Part shown: one piece after another, positions 14,496-22,710 of the stretch | How the letters are laid out: each line of letters starts with the position of its first letter | Numbering within the stretch: position 1 is the first letter of the stretch | DNA from: an uncultured Porphyromonas sp. | GTDB lineage: Bacteria; Bacteroidota; Bacteroidia; Bacteroidales; Porphyromonadaceae | Assembly: GCA_900539765.1 (NCBI GenBank) | Contig: UQDF01000036.1 | Location: 1-22,767, forward strand | Direction of reading: 5' to 3' | Length of the DNA stretch: 22,767 bases | Position numbers and translations under genes: made by a program | Notes under the pieces: generated by a model | Told to the model about the DNA's origin: nothing | Database searches by the model: none | The model's input: only the letters and a program-made list of their open reading frames with translations

Positions 14496-15557
14496 ATGAG
14501 ACCCTTACACCGACTTACGTCACTCCTCGTGGCACTACTAGCGCTACTCGCTACGAGTAGTTGCTCGGGGGGTGGCGGTAGCACCTTTACTCAGGCTAGT
14601 GGCAAGCCAAACGAGGTGATGCTCGTTATGGATCGTGACTACCTAGCAGACTCTGTCGGCACGGCTGTCAAGGAGATGCTGCGAAGCTATGTACCCGCTA
14701 TGCCTCAGGTCGAGGAGCAGATGGACGTGACAACGGTTGATCCGAAGGACTTCGACACCTTCCTCCGCTATGTACGCAACATACTGATTGTCGACATCGA
14801 TGCGGGACGATATACTCAGAACAGTGTCAAGTTCGCTTACGACCAGTGGGCACACGGGCAGATCGTGGTGACGATACAAAGCCCTTCGCCTGACTCGGTC
14901 TGCTCCCTCATAGCAGATCGTGGACGAGCTGTGCTCAACCTATTCGTACGCCACGAGCTGGCGGTACAAGCGAGTAACTTGGTGAAGAACTTTAGCCGCA
15001 CGGCTGACCAACTAGCCGTGAAGCATATCGGCTACCACCTTAATGCACCCGAAGACATCGTCTCCTACAAGGTGGGCGAGAATTGTCTCTGGCTCTCCAA
15101 CAATACGATGCGTAGACGCACCGACATGCTGCTCTACAAGGTGCCTTACCATGGCGAGGCGCTGACGGTGCCTTACCTTGTAGCCCTACGCGATTCGGTT
15201 CTTGCAACTAATGTGCCAGGTCCTGTCGAAGGGAGCCATGCGGTCACAGCTCCTCATATCTTGATGACACGACAAGTCGCCATCGAGGGGCAGCCGATGC
15301 GTACCGAGCTACGTGGACTATGGGAGCTACGTGGCGGAGGAGCTATGGGCGGACCATTCGTACAGCACGCTTTTGTGACTCCTAGCGGAGACGAGCTGGT
15401 CGTCGCTGAGGCTTTTGTCTACCACCCTAATGAGGCTAAGCGTGATGTGATGCAGCAGGTCGAGGCAGCACTCTTCTCCGTAAGAGCTGACACGATCGAG
15501 CAGTGGACTGCTGATCAAGTAGCACAGGCACGCTGGACGGCCTATACAACCTATTGA
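14496..15557 (+). CDS. DUF4837 family lipoprotein
   Basis: A 353-residue protein with a lipoprotein signal peptide: a basic start, a hydrophobic stretch at residues 7-19, and Cys23 in 'ATSSC'. A glycine-rich linker follows. No acidic surface-export signal is seen after the Cys, so it may stay in the periplasm-facing leaflet. The mature part, with 'PNEVMLVMDRDYL' near the start and 'TELRGLWELRGGGAMGGPFVQHAF' later, resembles the DUF4837 family of Bacteroidetes, whose function is unknown. It lies between the putative RNA-binding gene and pdxA, with its TGA next to the pdxA start. The small gaps on both sides point to co-transcription, not to a shared function. Confidence 0.78.
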   Translation: MRPLHRLTSLLVALLALLATSSCSGGGGSTFTQASGKPNEVMLVMDRDYLADSVGTAVKEMLRSYVPAMPQVEEQMDVTTVDPKDFDTFLRYVRNILIVDIDAGRYTQNSVKFAYDQWAHGQIVVTIQSPSPDSVCSLIADRGRAVLNLFVRHELAVQASNLVKNFSRTADQLAVKHIGYHLNAPEDIVSYKVGENCLWLSNNTMRRRTDMLLYKVPYHGEALTVPYLVALRDSVLATNVPGPVEGSHAVTAPHILMTRQVAIEGQPMRTELRGLWELRGGGAMGGPFVQHAFVTPSGDELVVAEAFVYHPNEAKRDVMQQVEAALFSVRADTIEQWTADQVAQARWTAYTTY

Positions 15558-15565
15558 ACGTTTTT

Positions 15566-16639
15566 ATGACTGACAGAAGAATTGTAGTCGGGATAACCCA
15601 CGGCGACATCAACGGGACGAGCTATGAGCTACTGCTCAAGCTCTTCAATCGTCATGGCGTGACCGACCTCTTTACACCTATTATATATGGATCTCCACGT
15701 ATCGCTGCTTACTACAGCAAGGCACTACAGATGGAGCGTGCGTCGTGGCATCTGATCACTGACGCTAAGGAGGCTGAGCCCAACGTGGTCAACGTGATCG
15801 ACGTGGTGGGCGATGAGATCGATGTGACGCCTGGCTTGGTGACCGAGGCGGCGGGAATAGCTGCTCTAGCTGCCCTAGAGCGAGCTACGAGCGACATAAA
15901 CCGTGGTGCTATCGATGTGCTGGTCACCTGTCCGATCAATAAGTCGGCTATGCCACAAGACCGCTTTCCCTACAAGGGGCACACCGCCTATCTGGGCGTG
16001 GCTTGCGGACAGGGCAAGGAGCCACTGATGATCCTCGCAGCGCCTTCGGGTCTGCGGGTCGCTTTGGTCTCGACGCACGATCCGATCTGTCAAGTCTCTC
16101 AAGTGATCACTCAGAGGCGGGTGCTCAAGACTTTGGAGATCCTAGACGAGACGTTGCGACGTGACTTCTTGATCTCTTCGCCTCGCATAGCAGTCCTCGG
16201 GCTCAATCCACACGCTGGGGACAACGGACTGATCGGCTCCGAGGAGCTTGAGGTCATCGCACCATCTATTGCCATTGCGCAGCGTGAGATGGGGATCTAT
16301 GCGTTTGGACCTTTCTCAGCCGATGGCTTTTGGGGTTCGGGAGCTTATCAGCAGTATGATGCGGTCTTGGCTATGTACCACGATCAGGGCTTAGCACCCT
16401 TCAAGCTCCTACACCTACACGACGGGGTCAACGTAACGGCGGGACTACCCATCATACGCACCTCGCCAGACCACGGCACGGGCTACGACATCGTGATGCA
16501 GGGCATCGCCAACGAGCAGGCGCTTATGGAGTCTATCTATATGGCTATCGACCTCTACCGCCATCGCATAGCAGACGATGAGGCTCGTAGTAATGTACTG
16601 CCTAAGCTCTATAAGAACAGACGAGGAGATAACGAGTAA
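15566..16639 (+). CDS. pdxA: 4-hydroxythreonine-4-phosphate dehydrogenase PdxA
   Basis: A 357-residue NAD-dependent enzyme of the DXP-dependent pyridoxal phosphate pathway; its product condenses with deoxyxylulose phosphate through PdxJ. Family motifs are clear: 'CPINKSAMP', the metal-binding 'GHTAYL' with its His, 'GLNPHAGDNGLIGSEE', and 'YHDQGLAPFKLL' followed by 'RTSPDHGTGYDI'. The usual N-terminal GDPxGIGPE is 'GDINGTSYEL' here, a variation I associate with Bacteroidetes. The ATG at 15566 is preferred; a TTG at 15554 in the same frame, overlapping the previous stop, would add four residues. The stop codon abuts the next start without a gap. pdxJ is not in the window. Confidence 0.94.
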   Translation: MTDRRIVVGITHGDINGTSYELLLKLFNRHGVTDLFTPIIYGSPRIAAYYSKALQMERASWHLITDAKEAEPNVVNVIDVVGDEIDVTPGLVTEAAGIAALAALERATSDINRGAIDVLVTCPINKSAMPQDRFPYKGHTAYLGVACGQGKEPLMILAAPSGLRVALVSTHDPICQVSQVITQRRVLKTLEILDETLRRDFLISSPRIAVLGLNPHAGDNGLIGSEELEVIAPSIAIAQREMGIYAFGPFSADGFWGSGAYQQYDAVLAMYHDQGLAPFKLLHLHDGVNVTAGLPIIRTSPDHGTGYDIVMQGIANEQALMESIYMAIDLYRHRIADDEARSNVLPKLYKNRRGDNE

Positions 16640-17626
16640 ATGCAAAGAGCGACGAAGGATATGGAGCGCATCAACGGACTCATAGCTTGCAAAGGGATCA
16701 GACCTATGACAGATCGCATAGCCCATGAAGTGCTGGTGCGTACAGACTTTGCCGAGGCTCACTACATGTCTATGCTGGCGATGCTCATGGGCATCGTCGC
16801 AGCTTTCACCCTGATCGATCCCGTCTCTCTATGGAGTGGCATCATCGGCACGGTAGTCATACTGCTGGCTCTGATACTCAACGAGACCGCCTGGTCGATA
16901 GAGCGACAACGTGTCAAGAGACGTACGATCTCGACACTCGGCAAGCAGGTCGTCGTATGGTACACGGCTACCCCGATCGTCATACAGCTAGCTCTCCTCA
17001 TCTCCTTGCCGACACGTATCAGCACCTACCCGCCACAGGAGGCGGGCGCTGCGGGCGTGTCTGGCTGGTGGTACGCACTACTAGCGCTTAGCGTCATCGT
17101 ACTTTACCTCTATCAGCTACTCATCGAGTACTTCGTCAGGTACTACCAGCGCAGTATGTCTACACAAGTAGAGGCACAGCACTACGCACCGCTCTTCGCC
17201 TACCGATACCAACAAGGATATCAGGCGATTAGTCCTAAGGCGCCAGAGAGTGTACGGATCAGGCGGGCGCTCTGTCGCTTGCTCACGCTCTGGGAACTCG
17301 TCCTCCCGTGGCATTATCGTCTGCAGTCGCTGCTCTATCGGCATGCGCATCAGAGTGGCGTGCCAGCTCAGTTTGTTCAGCAGATGCCTCAGTATAAGCG
17401 TAACGTCTATGTCACGCTAGGTCTGCTCAGCAACTACAATCGCTGGATCCTTCTCGTCCTCACCCTAGCTTTTCGATGGGAGCTTTGGTATCTAGTAGTG
17501 ACAGGCGTCGTCATGACGCTGATGACCCTAGGGGTGCAACTTTACCTAGAGTCAGAGTACCGCAAGCTCTATGAGGGACTCCTCAGCAACTTACATCGTG
17601 GGGAGCAGCAAGAGTCTCCACAATAG
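16640..17626 (+). CDS. Unrecognised multi-pass membrane protein
   Basis: A 328-residue protein whose ATG follows the pdxA stop directly. About five or six hydrophobic helices are visible: two near residues 40-80, one near 105-125, one near 143-165, and two near 268-308. A soluble, Arg/Tyr/Gln-rich stretch lies between (about 166-260). There is no signal peptide. I do not recognise the family. The CDP-alcohol phosphatidyltransferase motif (DG..AR) and the UbiA Asp motifs are both absent, so I make no enzyme call. Its tight placement before the helicase gene (four-base gap) indicates co-transcription. The final residues, 'HRGEQQESPQ', are hydrophilic. Confidence 0.75.
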   Translation: MQRATKDMERINGLIACKGIRPMTDRIAHEVLVRTDFAEAHYMSMLAMLMGIVAAFTLIDPVSLWSGIIGTVVILLALILNETAWSIERQRVKRRTISTLGKQVVVWYTATPIVIQLALLISLPTRISTYPPQEAGAAGVSGWWYALLALSVIVLYLYQLLIEYFVRYYQRSMSTQVEAQHYAPLFAYRYQQGYQAISPKAPESVRIRRALCRLLTLWELVLPWHYRLQSLLYRHAHQSGVPAQFVQQMPQYKRNVYVTLGLLSNYNRWILLVLTLAFRWELWYLVVTGVVMTLMTLGVQLYLESEYRKLYEGLLSNLHRGEQQESPQ

Positions 17627-17630
17627 TGCT

Positions 17631-20600
17631 ATGAATACGAACCAAAAGCGACTCCATATCTACAAATCTTCGGCAGGAGCAGGCAAGACCCACACCATGA
17701 CGGAAGCTTTCCTGCGCCATGTCCTGGAGGTGCCTAGGACTAGCTACCAGGAGGTGCAGGCAGTCACCTTTACCAACCTAGCCACCCGAGAGCTCAAGGA
17801 GCGATTCTTCAAGGAGCTCTACACATTGGCGACAAAGCCTCAAGAGTCGCCTTTCTACAACAGCTTTAAGGGTGATTATAACAGTGACGCTCAGCTATCC
17901 GCAGATGCACGCACGGCACTCCAGGCCATACTCTTCGACTATGGCGGACTACGCGTCAAGACGATCGACTCCTTCTTCCAAGACATCATCCATGCGCTAG
18001 CGATCGAGCTCAAGCAGCGTCCCTCGACGCGCATCGAGCTCTCCACCGATCAGATACTAAGTCTAGCCGTGGAGCGACTCTTTGAGCAGCCCTCCGCCAT
18101 CGCTCAGAAAGCTATCAAGAGCTTTCTGGTCAATCGCCAGGAGAAGTCTATCTACGCCCTGCGAAAGAGCTTGAAGCTCTTTGCCAAGCAGCTATACAAC
18201 GAGCAGGTGCAGGAGCAAGCCTTCGAGGGGAAGACGCTCTTTGATCCTCAGACTTACAACGACTTCGTCAGTGCTGTCGAGAAGCAAATCAAGGAGGTGC
18301 AGGATCAGATCAAGGAGCAGGTGGAAAAAGCCCGAAAGCTCGTCTCCGAGGAGACCAAGCTACCAGGTGGCAAGAACTCGCCACTGACGAGGCTCACGGA
18401 TACGACAAAGAATGAGCCGACGGTCGGTGCTACAAACTCCTATATAACCGCTACCACCTGGGATAAGTACCTGCAAAATCTCAAAGTCACCGAAGCTCTC
18501 GACAATCGCTACACCAAGGGCCTTGAAGACTCCATCGAAGGCTCCCAGCTGATCGACATCTTTCATACGATACTCCGTCTCTATACGGATCTCTTTACCC
18601 TACGTACTGCAATCAAAAACGGATACGAGCTACAGCTCCTCGCAGAGATACAGACGAATGTCAACAAAGTCTCTGAAGAGCTAGGCATCACGCTCCTAGA
18701 CGATGCCAAGCGACTCATACGTACCCTCGTGAGTGGCGAGGGGAGCACCGCTTTTATCTATGAGCGGCTAGGCACTAAGCTAAGGCATCATATGATCGAT
18801 GAGTTTCAGGATACCAGCCGCTTTCAGTACAAGAACTTCGTTCCACTCCTTGAGGAGGCACTGAGTAGTTCTGGCGAGCTCTTCATCGTGGGAGATGTCA
18901 AGCAGAGCATCTACCGCTTTCGCAATAGCGACCCGATGCTTCTACAAAACGACCTTAGCAAAGACTTCCCCAAGGACCAGAAGACACGAAACCTACCGAA
19001 CAACTGGCGTAGCGCCCCAGCGATCGTCTCCTTCAACAATCGCTTTTTCTCGCTCCTACCCTACGCCTCCGAGCTCAAGCTAGAGAGTCCCAACCTAATC
19101 GAAGAGGTCTACAAGCCCGAAGAGGTACACCAAGATGTGCCCAAGTCAAACATAACCAAGGTCGGCGGCGTCTTCATACATCAATGGGAGAAGATGCCCG
19201 AGACACCGCCGCCAACAACACAGCCAACGAAAGAGGATGACTCCACCGAGACGACTCCATCCGACCCGCTCCAGACAAAGATCGACTACCTCCTCTACCA
19301 TATCATCCCCTCGATACGAGAGCGTGGCTATAAGCTCTCGGACATCGCCATCCTAACGCCAAATAACGACACCCTCCAGCGGATCGCTCAGACTATCATT
19401 CAGTACAACAAAGAGCTCGAAAACGACAAGGACAAGAACCAGCACCTACAGCCGCTCGCCTTCGTATCCCGTGAGATGCTCTCACTCGATGCCAACCCGC
19501 TCTACCGTCTCATCGTAGAGATCATGCAGAGCGTCCTAGTCAATGCGGGAGCCAGTGAGGAGCTTTACAGCAAGAGCTTCGAGCACCGACTAGCCGTAAC
19601 GCACTATGCCGAGCTAGCTCGTGACCTCAGTGGCTCACCAGCCTTAGACCTCGCACGCTGTTACCAGGAGGGACTGAGTGCCTCGCTCTACGAGCTAACC
19701 TTACTGATCGTAGAGATCGTCCGTCCCCTCATCACCTCCGCTGACCAGCCCTACATAGACGCACTCCTAGACACCATCCAGGACTACAGCCAGGACAACT
19801 ACGTAGACCTGCAGGGCTTCTTAGAGTGGCTAGAGACTCACACCCCCAGACTAAGCTTAGAGACACAAGACGCCCTGCAGCTCCTCACCATACACTCGGC
19901 AAAGGGACTCGGCTTTCCCGTCGTCTGCCTCCTAGAGTACCAGATGAGGCTACTAGACCACACAGATACCATCTGGTGTCGCGACAAGGAGATAATGGCC
20001 GAACTGCACAAGCTCTTAGGCGGAAACGTCGAGATCCCCACTCTACTCCCTATCTCCCCCACCAAAGAGGCTCGAAGCACCCTCTTCCGCGAGGAGATTA
20101 TTGCCGAGGAGCAGCTTGCTCTCCTAGACCGCATCAATGCGCTCTACGTTGCGATGACACGCGCCAAGAGCGAGATGCACCTCATACTCAGTGAAAACAA
20201 GGGGCAGTCGGGTAGGAGTATCAACTTCGAGAGGCTTATCTCTGATCTAGTCACACAGGTCCAAAAGCCCACACCTAATCAAAAGCCTGACCCTGATCAA
20301 AAGCCTAATTTATTGTCACTGGAGACGATCGATCTCCAATGCTCGGAGCTTAAAGTCTCACCGACAGAGGCTACGGAGATCAAGCAGAGGATTTTTTACT
20401 ATCAGACCGATCCTACCGCAGCACCGCCTAAGCCTACGACAGACTCCAGCGACGCCTCACGGCTCGTCAGCATACCTGGCAGAGAGCAGACAGGAGCGCT
20501 AGCCCAGCTACGCGTACGTCGCTCACAGAGCGTCTCCTATCAGGCGCAAGATGCCGTGCGCAATGGGCTCTTCCTCCACGCCTTGCTGAGTGAGATCGAC

Positions 20601-21038
20601 TACCTAGAGCACGATGATCTACTGAAGCTTCTCGATATGAAATGCCTACAGGGACTCATCCCGCAAGAGCAGCGAGACGCTCTCGCTAAGCTACTAGAGC
20701 AGGCACTCACAGACCCGCGGATAGCCGAATACTACGATCGGAGTAGCGGGTGGCAGGTGATCAATGAGCGAAGCATCGTCAGACTCTCACAAGACACCAA
20801 GAGCGGGACTAAACAAGTCCGCATAGAGCGTCCCGATCGCATTATGTACGACGATGAGGGGCAGCAAGCAGTCATCATAGACTACAAGAGCGGTGACGAA
20901 GCGCAGCAGTACACTGAGCGACACAAGCGCCAGCTACGTAGTTACCGCAAGGCACTCCTCGAGAGTGGCTTCAAGAGGGTATGCGCTTACCTTCTCTACC
21001 TCTCTGCCGATGGGTACCAGATCGTCGAGGTAGACTAA
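17631..21038 (+). CDS. AddA/RecB-type helicase-nuclease
   Basis: A 1135-residue UvrD-like superfamily 1 DNA helicase with a C-terminal nuclease, as in AddA and RecB, which process double-strand breaks for recombination. Motifs: Walker A 'SSAGAGKTHT' (Lys19), Ia 'VTFTNLATREL', II 'DEFQDTS' (Asp390), III 'VGDVKQSIYRFR', IV 'NNWRSAPAIVSFN', V 'TIHSAKGLGFPVV' at about 752, VI 'YVAMTRAKSEMHL' (Arg844). The PD-(D/E)XK nuclease has 'PDRIMY' then 'IIDYKSG' (Asp1084, Lys1086). The linker near 523-545 is Pro/Thr-rich. No Chi-recognising partner (AddB/RecC) is seen here. The start at 17631 is chosen because the helicase fold begins at once; the upstream frame overlaps the previous gene. Three 18-base repeats lie at 20262-20309. 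Confidence 0.92.
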   Translation: MNTNQKRLHIYKSSAGAGKTHTMTEAFLRHVLEVPRTSYQEVQAVTFTNLATRELKERFFKELYTLATKPQESPFYNSFKGDYNSDAQLSADARTALQAILFDYGGLRVKTIDSFFQDIIHALAIELKQRPSTRIELSTDQILSLAVERLFEQPSAIAQKAIKSFLVNRQEKSIYALRKSLKLFAKQLYNEQVQEQAFEGKTLFDPQTYNDFVSAVEKQIKEVQDQIKEQVEKARKLVSEETKLPGGKNSPLTRLTDTTKNEPTVGATNSYITATTWDKYLQNLKVTEALDNRYTKGLEDSIEGSQLIDIFHTILRLYTDLFTLRTAIKNGYELQLLAEIQTNVNKVSEELGITLLDDAKRLIRTLVSGEGSTAFIYERLGTKLRHHMIDEFQDTSRFQYKNFVPLLEEALSSSGELFIVGDVKQSIYRFRNSDPMLLQNDLSKDFPKDQKTRNLPNNWRSAPAIVSFNNRFFSLLPYASELKLESPNLIEEVYKPEEVHQDVPKSNITKVGGVFIHQWEKMPETPPPTTQPTKEDDSTETTPSDPLQTKIDYLLYHIIPSIRERGYKLSDIAILTPNNDTLQRIAQTIIQYNKELENDKDKNQHLQPLAFVSREMLSLDANPLYRLIVEIMQSVLVNAGASEELYSKSFEHRLAVTHYAELARDLSGSPALDLARCYQEGLSASLYELTLLIVEIVRPLITSADQPYIDALLDTIQDYSQDNYVDLQGFLEWLETHTPRLSLETQDALQLLTIHSAKGLGFPVVCLLEYQMRLLDHTDTIWCRDKEIMAELHKLLGGNVEIPTLLPISPTKEARSTLFREEIIAEEQLALLDRINALYVAMTRAKSEMHLILSENKGQSGRSINFERLISDLVTQVQKPTPNQKPDPDQKPNLLSLETIDLQCSELKVSPTEATEIKQRIFYYQTDPTAAPPKPTTDSSDASRLVSIPGREQTGALAQLRVRRSQSVSYQAQDAVRNGLFLHALLSEIDYLEHDDLLKLLDMKCLQGLIPQEQRDALAKLLEQALTDPRIAEYYDRSSGWQVINERSIVRLSQDTKSGTKQVRIERPDRIMYDDEGQQAVIIDYKSGDEAQQYTERHKRQLRSYRKALLESGFKRVCAYLLYLSADGYQIVEVD
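20262..20309 (+). repeat. 18-base tandem repeat inside the helicase gene
   Basis: Two full units (20262-20279 and 20280-20297) and a partial third (20298-20309) each begin CAAAAGCC. They encode Gln-Lys-Pro-rich steps in a linker between the helicase and nuclease parts. The unit length keeps the frame, so copy number could vary without breaking the gene. Confidence 0.7.
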
Positions 21039-21253
21039 CCGGAGACCGTTGCATAAAGGCGAATCGCTGTGTTGCTTTCGGGATTCGGCTTCGGTCACAT
21101 ACGGAGGTATGCTTCCTTCAGACCTCACCCTCAGCGCCTTGCGCTTCATCCTTTCTGCACAGTCTCAACCGCATCAAGCCACCGTCCTACCCTAGCGACA
21201 AACCCGTCCTAGCCGCAAACAATAGATAGCAGACAATTGATATTAGATCATAG
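21039..21253. other. Intergenic block between helicase and ribosomal genes
   Basis: About 215 bases without a gene I trust. Short inverted repeats occur, such as CGAATC 21060-21065 with GATTCG 21082-21087. A minus-strand frame from 21149 would give 'MKRKALRVRSEGSIPP' and more, then runs antisense through the helicase end; it resembles a stretch I vaguely recall as recurring in Bacteroidales genomes, so a dispersed repeat or decayed gene is possible. Confidence 0.4.
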
Positions 21254-21294
21254 CAAAAGGTCGCCACGTATCTACGTGACGACCTTTTGTTTTG
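21254..21294. terminator. Bidirectional terminator between converging genes
   Basis: A near-perfect hairpin: CAAAAGGTCG 21254-21263 pairs with CGACCTTTTG 21280-21289, then after a C/A mismatch CACGTA 21265-21270 pairs with TACGTG 21273-21278. T-rich sequence follows on the + side (TTTTGTTTTG), and the A run gives T on the other strand. It serves the helicase transcript and the rplI transcript. Confidence 0.85.
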
Positions 21295-21340
21295 TTATGA
21301 TTGTACTGCTCTAGAGTAGTTCGTAGAGCATACTATTGAT

Positions 21341-21910
21341 TTACTCAGCAGCCGTAGCTGTCTCCTCAGCCTGAGCCTCAGGAGCCTCTGCAGTCTCAGC
21401 GTCCTCAGTAGCTGGAGCCTCTGCAGCTGGTGCAGGAGCGGGAGTCTCAGACTCGATGACGGCATGATTCTCCGAGATGACCGTAAAGGTAATTGGCACG
21501 ATCACATCGCGGTGCAGACGTACCTGAGCCTCGTAGTCGCCGACCTCCTTGACAGCCTTCTTGATCTGAATGATCTTGCGATCGATCTCGAAGCCCTTCT
21601 CAGCGAGTGCCTCAGCGAGCTGTATATTCGTTACAGAGCCAAAGATGACACCATACTTAGATGTCTTAGCCTTGATCTCTAGATGAGTACCATCGATCTT
21701 CTCGCCCAGAGCCTGAGCCTCCTGCTTGATAGCTTCGAGCTTGTGAGCTCTCTGGCGTAGCTCCTCAGCGAGCATCTTCTTAGCGCTCTCGCTAGCGATG
21801 ACAGCCTTCTTCTGAGGGATCAAGTAGTTGCGTCCGTAGCCGTCCTTGACAGTTACGATATCATCCTTAAAGCCTAGGTTGATAATGTCTTCTTTCAGTA
21901 TTACTTCCAT
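21341..21910 (-). CDS. rplI: 50S ribosomal protein L9
   Basis: A 189-residue ribosomal protein. The N-terminal domain ('VILKEDIINLGFKDDIVTVKDGYGRNYLIPQ') and the long connecting helix rich in Lys/Glu/Ala are typical, and the C-terminal RNA-binding domain ('FGSVTNIQLAEALAEKG') is complete by about residue 148. After that comes an extra tail of about 40 residues made almost only of Ala, Glu, Pro and Thr. L9 binds 23S rRNA at the base of the L1 stalk and helps keep the reading frame. The tail is of low complexity and its role is unknown. It is the last gene of the rpsF cluster, 25 bases after rpsR. Confidence 0.96.
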   Translation of the reverse strand: MEVILKEDIINLGFKDDIVTVKDGYGRNYLIPQKKAVIASESAKKMLAEELRQRAHKLEAIKQEAQALGEKIDGTHLEIKAKTSKYGVIFGSVTNIQLAEALAEKGFEIDRKIIQIKKAVKEVGDYEAQVRLHRDVIVPITFTVISENHAVIESETPAPAPAAEAPATEDAETAEAPEAQAEETATAAE

Positions 21911-21935
21911 TGTCTTATCGGTCTCTAGGTGATGA

Positions 21936-22202
21936 TTACTTCATAAGGTCCGTTACGAAGGGTAGCAGGGCTAGGTGGCGAGCACGCTTGACAGCCTGAG
22001 CTACACGACGCTGGAACTTGAGGCTATTGCCTGTGATACGACGTGGGAGGATCTTACCCTGATCGTTGAGGAACTTCTTAAGGAACTCGGGGTCCTTGTA
22101 GTCCACATACTTGATGCCAGCCTTCTTAAAGCGGCAGTACTTCTTCTGCTGTACCTCTCCTGGGAGTGGTCTGCTATAGCGACCTCTTCTTGTTCTTGCC
22201 AT
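21936..22202 (-). CDS. rpsR: 30S ribosomal protein S18
   Basis: An 88-residue, highly basic protein that binds 16S rRNA as a partner of S6 on the platform of the small subunit. It carries the typical 'KKYCRFKKAGIKYVDYKD' start and the 'ILPRRITGNSLKFQRRVAQAVKRARHLALLPF' core. One cysteine (Cys23) is present, so it is not the four-Cys zinc form. Two bases separate it from rpsF upstream, consistent with coupled translation. Confidence 0.97.
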   Translation of the reverse strand: MARTRRGRYSRPLPGEVQQKKYCRFKKAGIKYVDYKDPEFLKKFLNDQGKILPRRITGNSLKFQRRVAQAVKRARHLALLPFVTDLMK

Positions 22203-22204
22203 GA

Positions 22205-22552
22205 TTACTTCTCTGCTACAGGGTTACTTTTCAGTGCGCGGCGCTTCTCAGCATACGCATGGTGGAACTTGTCCTGAGCGATCGTTAGGTAGCGCAGGAC
22301 CGTCTCGTCACGTCTCAAGAGTGTCTCAAAGGGCTTGATCACTGAGGGCTCAGCGTCAAACTCTATGAAGTGATAAAATCCGGTAGACTTCTTCTCGATG
22401 GGATAGGCGAGCTTCTTGAGCCCCCAGTGCTCATCGTTCACAATCGTGGCACCTGCAGAGGTGAGATGTGAGGTGAACTTATCTACCGCTTCCTTCATCT
22501 GAGCATCAGACAAAACGGGAGTTAAAATGAAAACGGTTTCGTAGTGGTTCAT
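22205..22552 (-). CDS. rpsF: 30S ribosomal protein S6
   Basis: A 115-residue protein of the S6 family with the usual strands: 'NHYETVFILTPVLSD', then 'WGLKKLAYPIEKKSTGFYHFIEF' and 'LLRRDETVLRYLTI'. It pairs with S18 on the 30S platform. The C-terminus is short and not glutamate-rich, so no RimK-type tail is evident. It is the first gene of the rpsF-rpsR-rplI cluster, starting about 22 bases after the predicted transcription start. Confidence 0.97.
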   Translation of the reverse strand: MNHYETVFILTPVLSDAQMKEAVDKFTSHLTSAGATIVNDEHWGLKKLAYPIEKKSTGFYHFIEFDAEPSVIKPFETLLRRDETVLRYLTIAQDKFHHAYAEKRRALKSNPVAEK

Positions 22553-22580
22553 ATATAGTTAGTAAAAACGCTATTGCCTG

Positions 22581-22610
22581 CAAAGGTACACATATTTATT
22601 GAATTAACAA
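22581..22610 (-). promoter_or_regulatory. Promoter of rpsF-rpsR-rplI
   Basis: Read on the minus strand: TTG at 22610-22608, a 19-base spacer, and TACCTTTG at 22588-22581. Both elements match the Bacteroidetes consensus. Transcription should begin near 22574, so the leader is only about 22 bases, too short for the S6:S18-binding leader known in other bacteria. Confidence 0.85.
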
Positions 22611-22670
22611 GCGTGTCACCCTACCGACCCTTAGGAAAATGCACTCGGCTCAAGCGACTCTTATGCATTT

Positions 22671-22710
22671 GCCACGTGGGAAATCTCAAATCCCTACGTG
22701 GCTATTTTTT
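22671..22710 (+). terminator. Orphan hairpin terminator on the + strand
   Basis: GCCACGT 22671-22677 pairs with ACGTGGC 22696-22702, and GGGA 22678-22681 with TCCC 22691-22694 beyond a one-base bulge, followed by TATTTTTT. Its T run is on the + strand only, yet no + strand gene precedes it. An inverted repeat, AAATGCA 22637-22643 with TGCATTT 22664-22670, directly abuts it. It may be a mobile or dispersed repeat instead of a working terminator. Confidence 0.6.

Noticed and set aside
19826..20194. 122-residue + strand open frame inside the helicase
   Set aside because: Overlaps helicase motifs V and VI in another frame; low-complexity Arg/His/Pro content.
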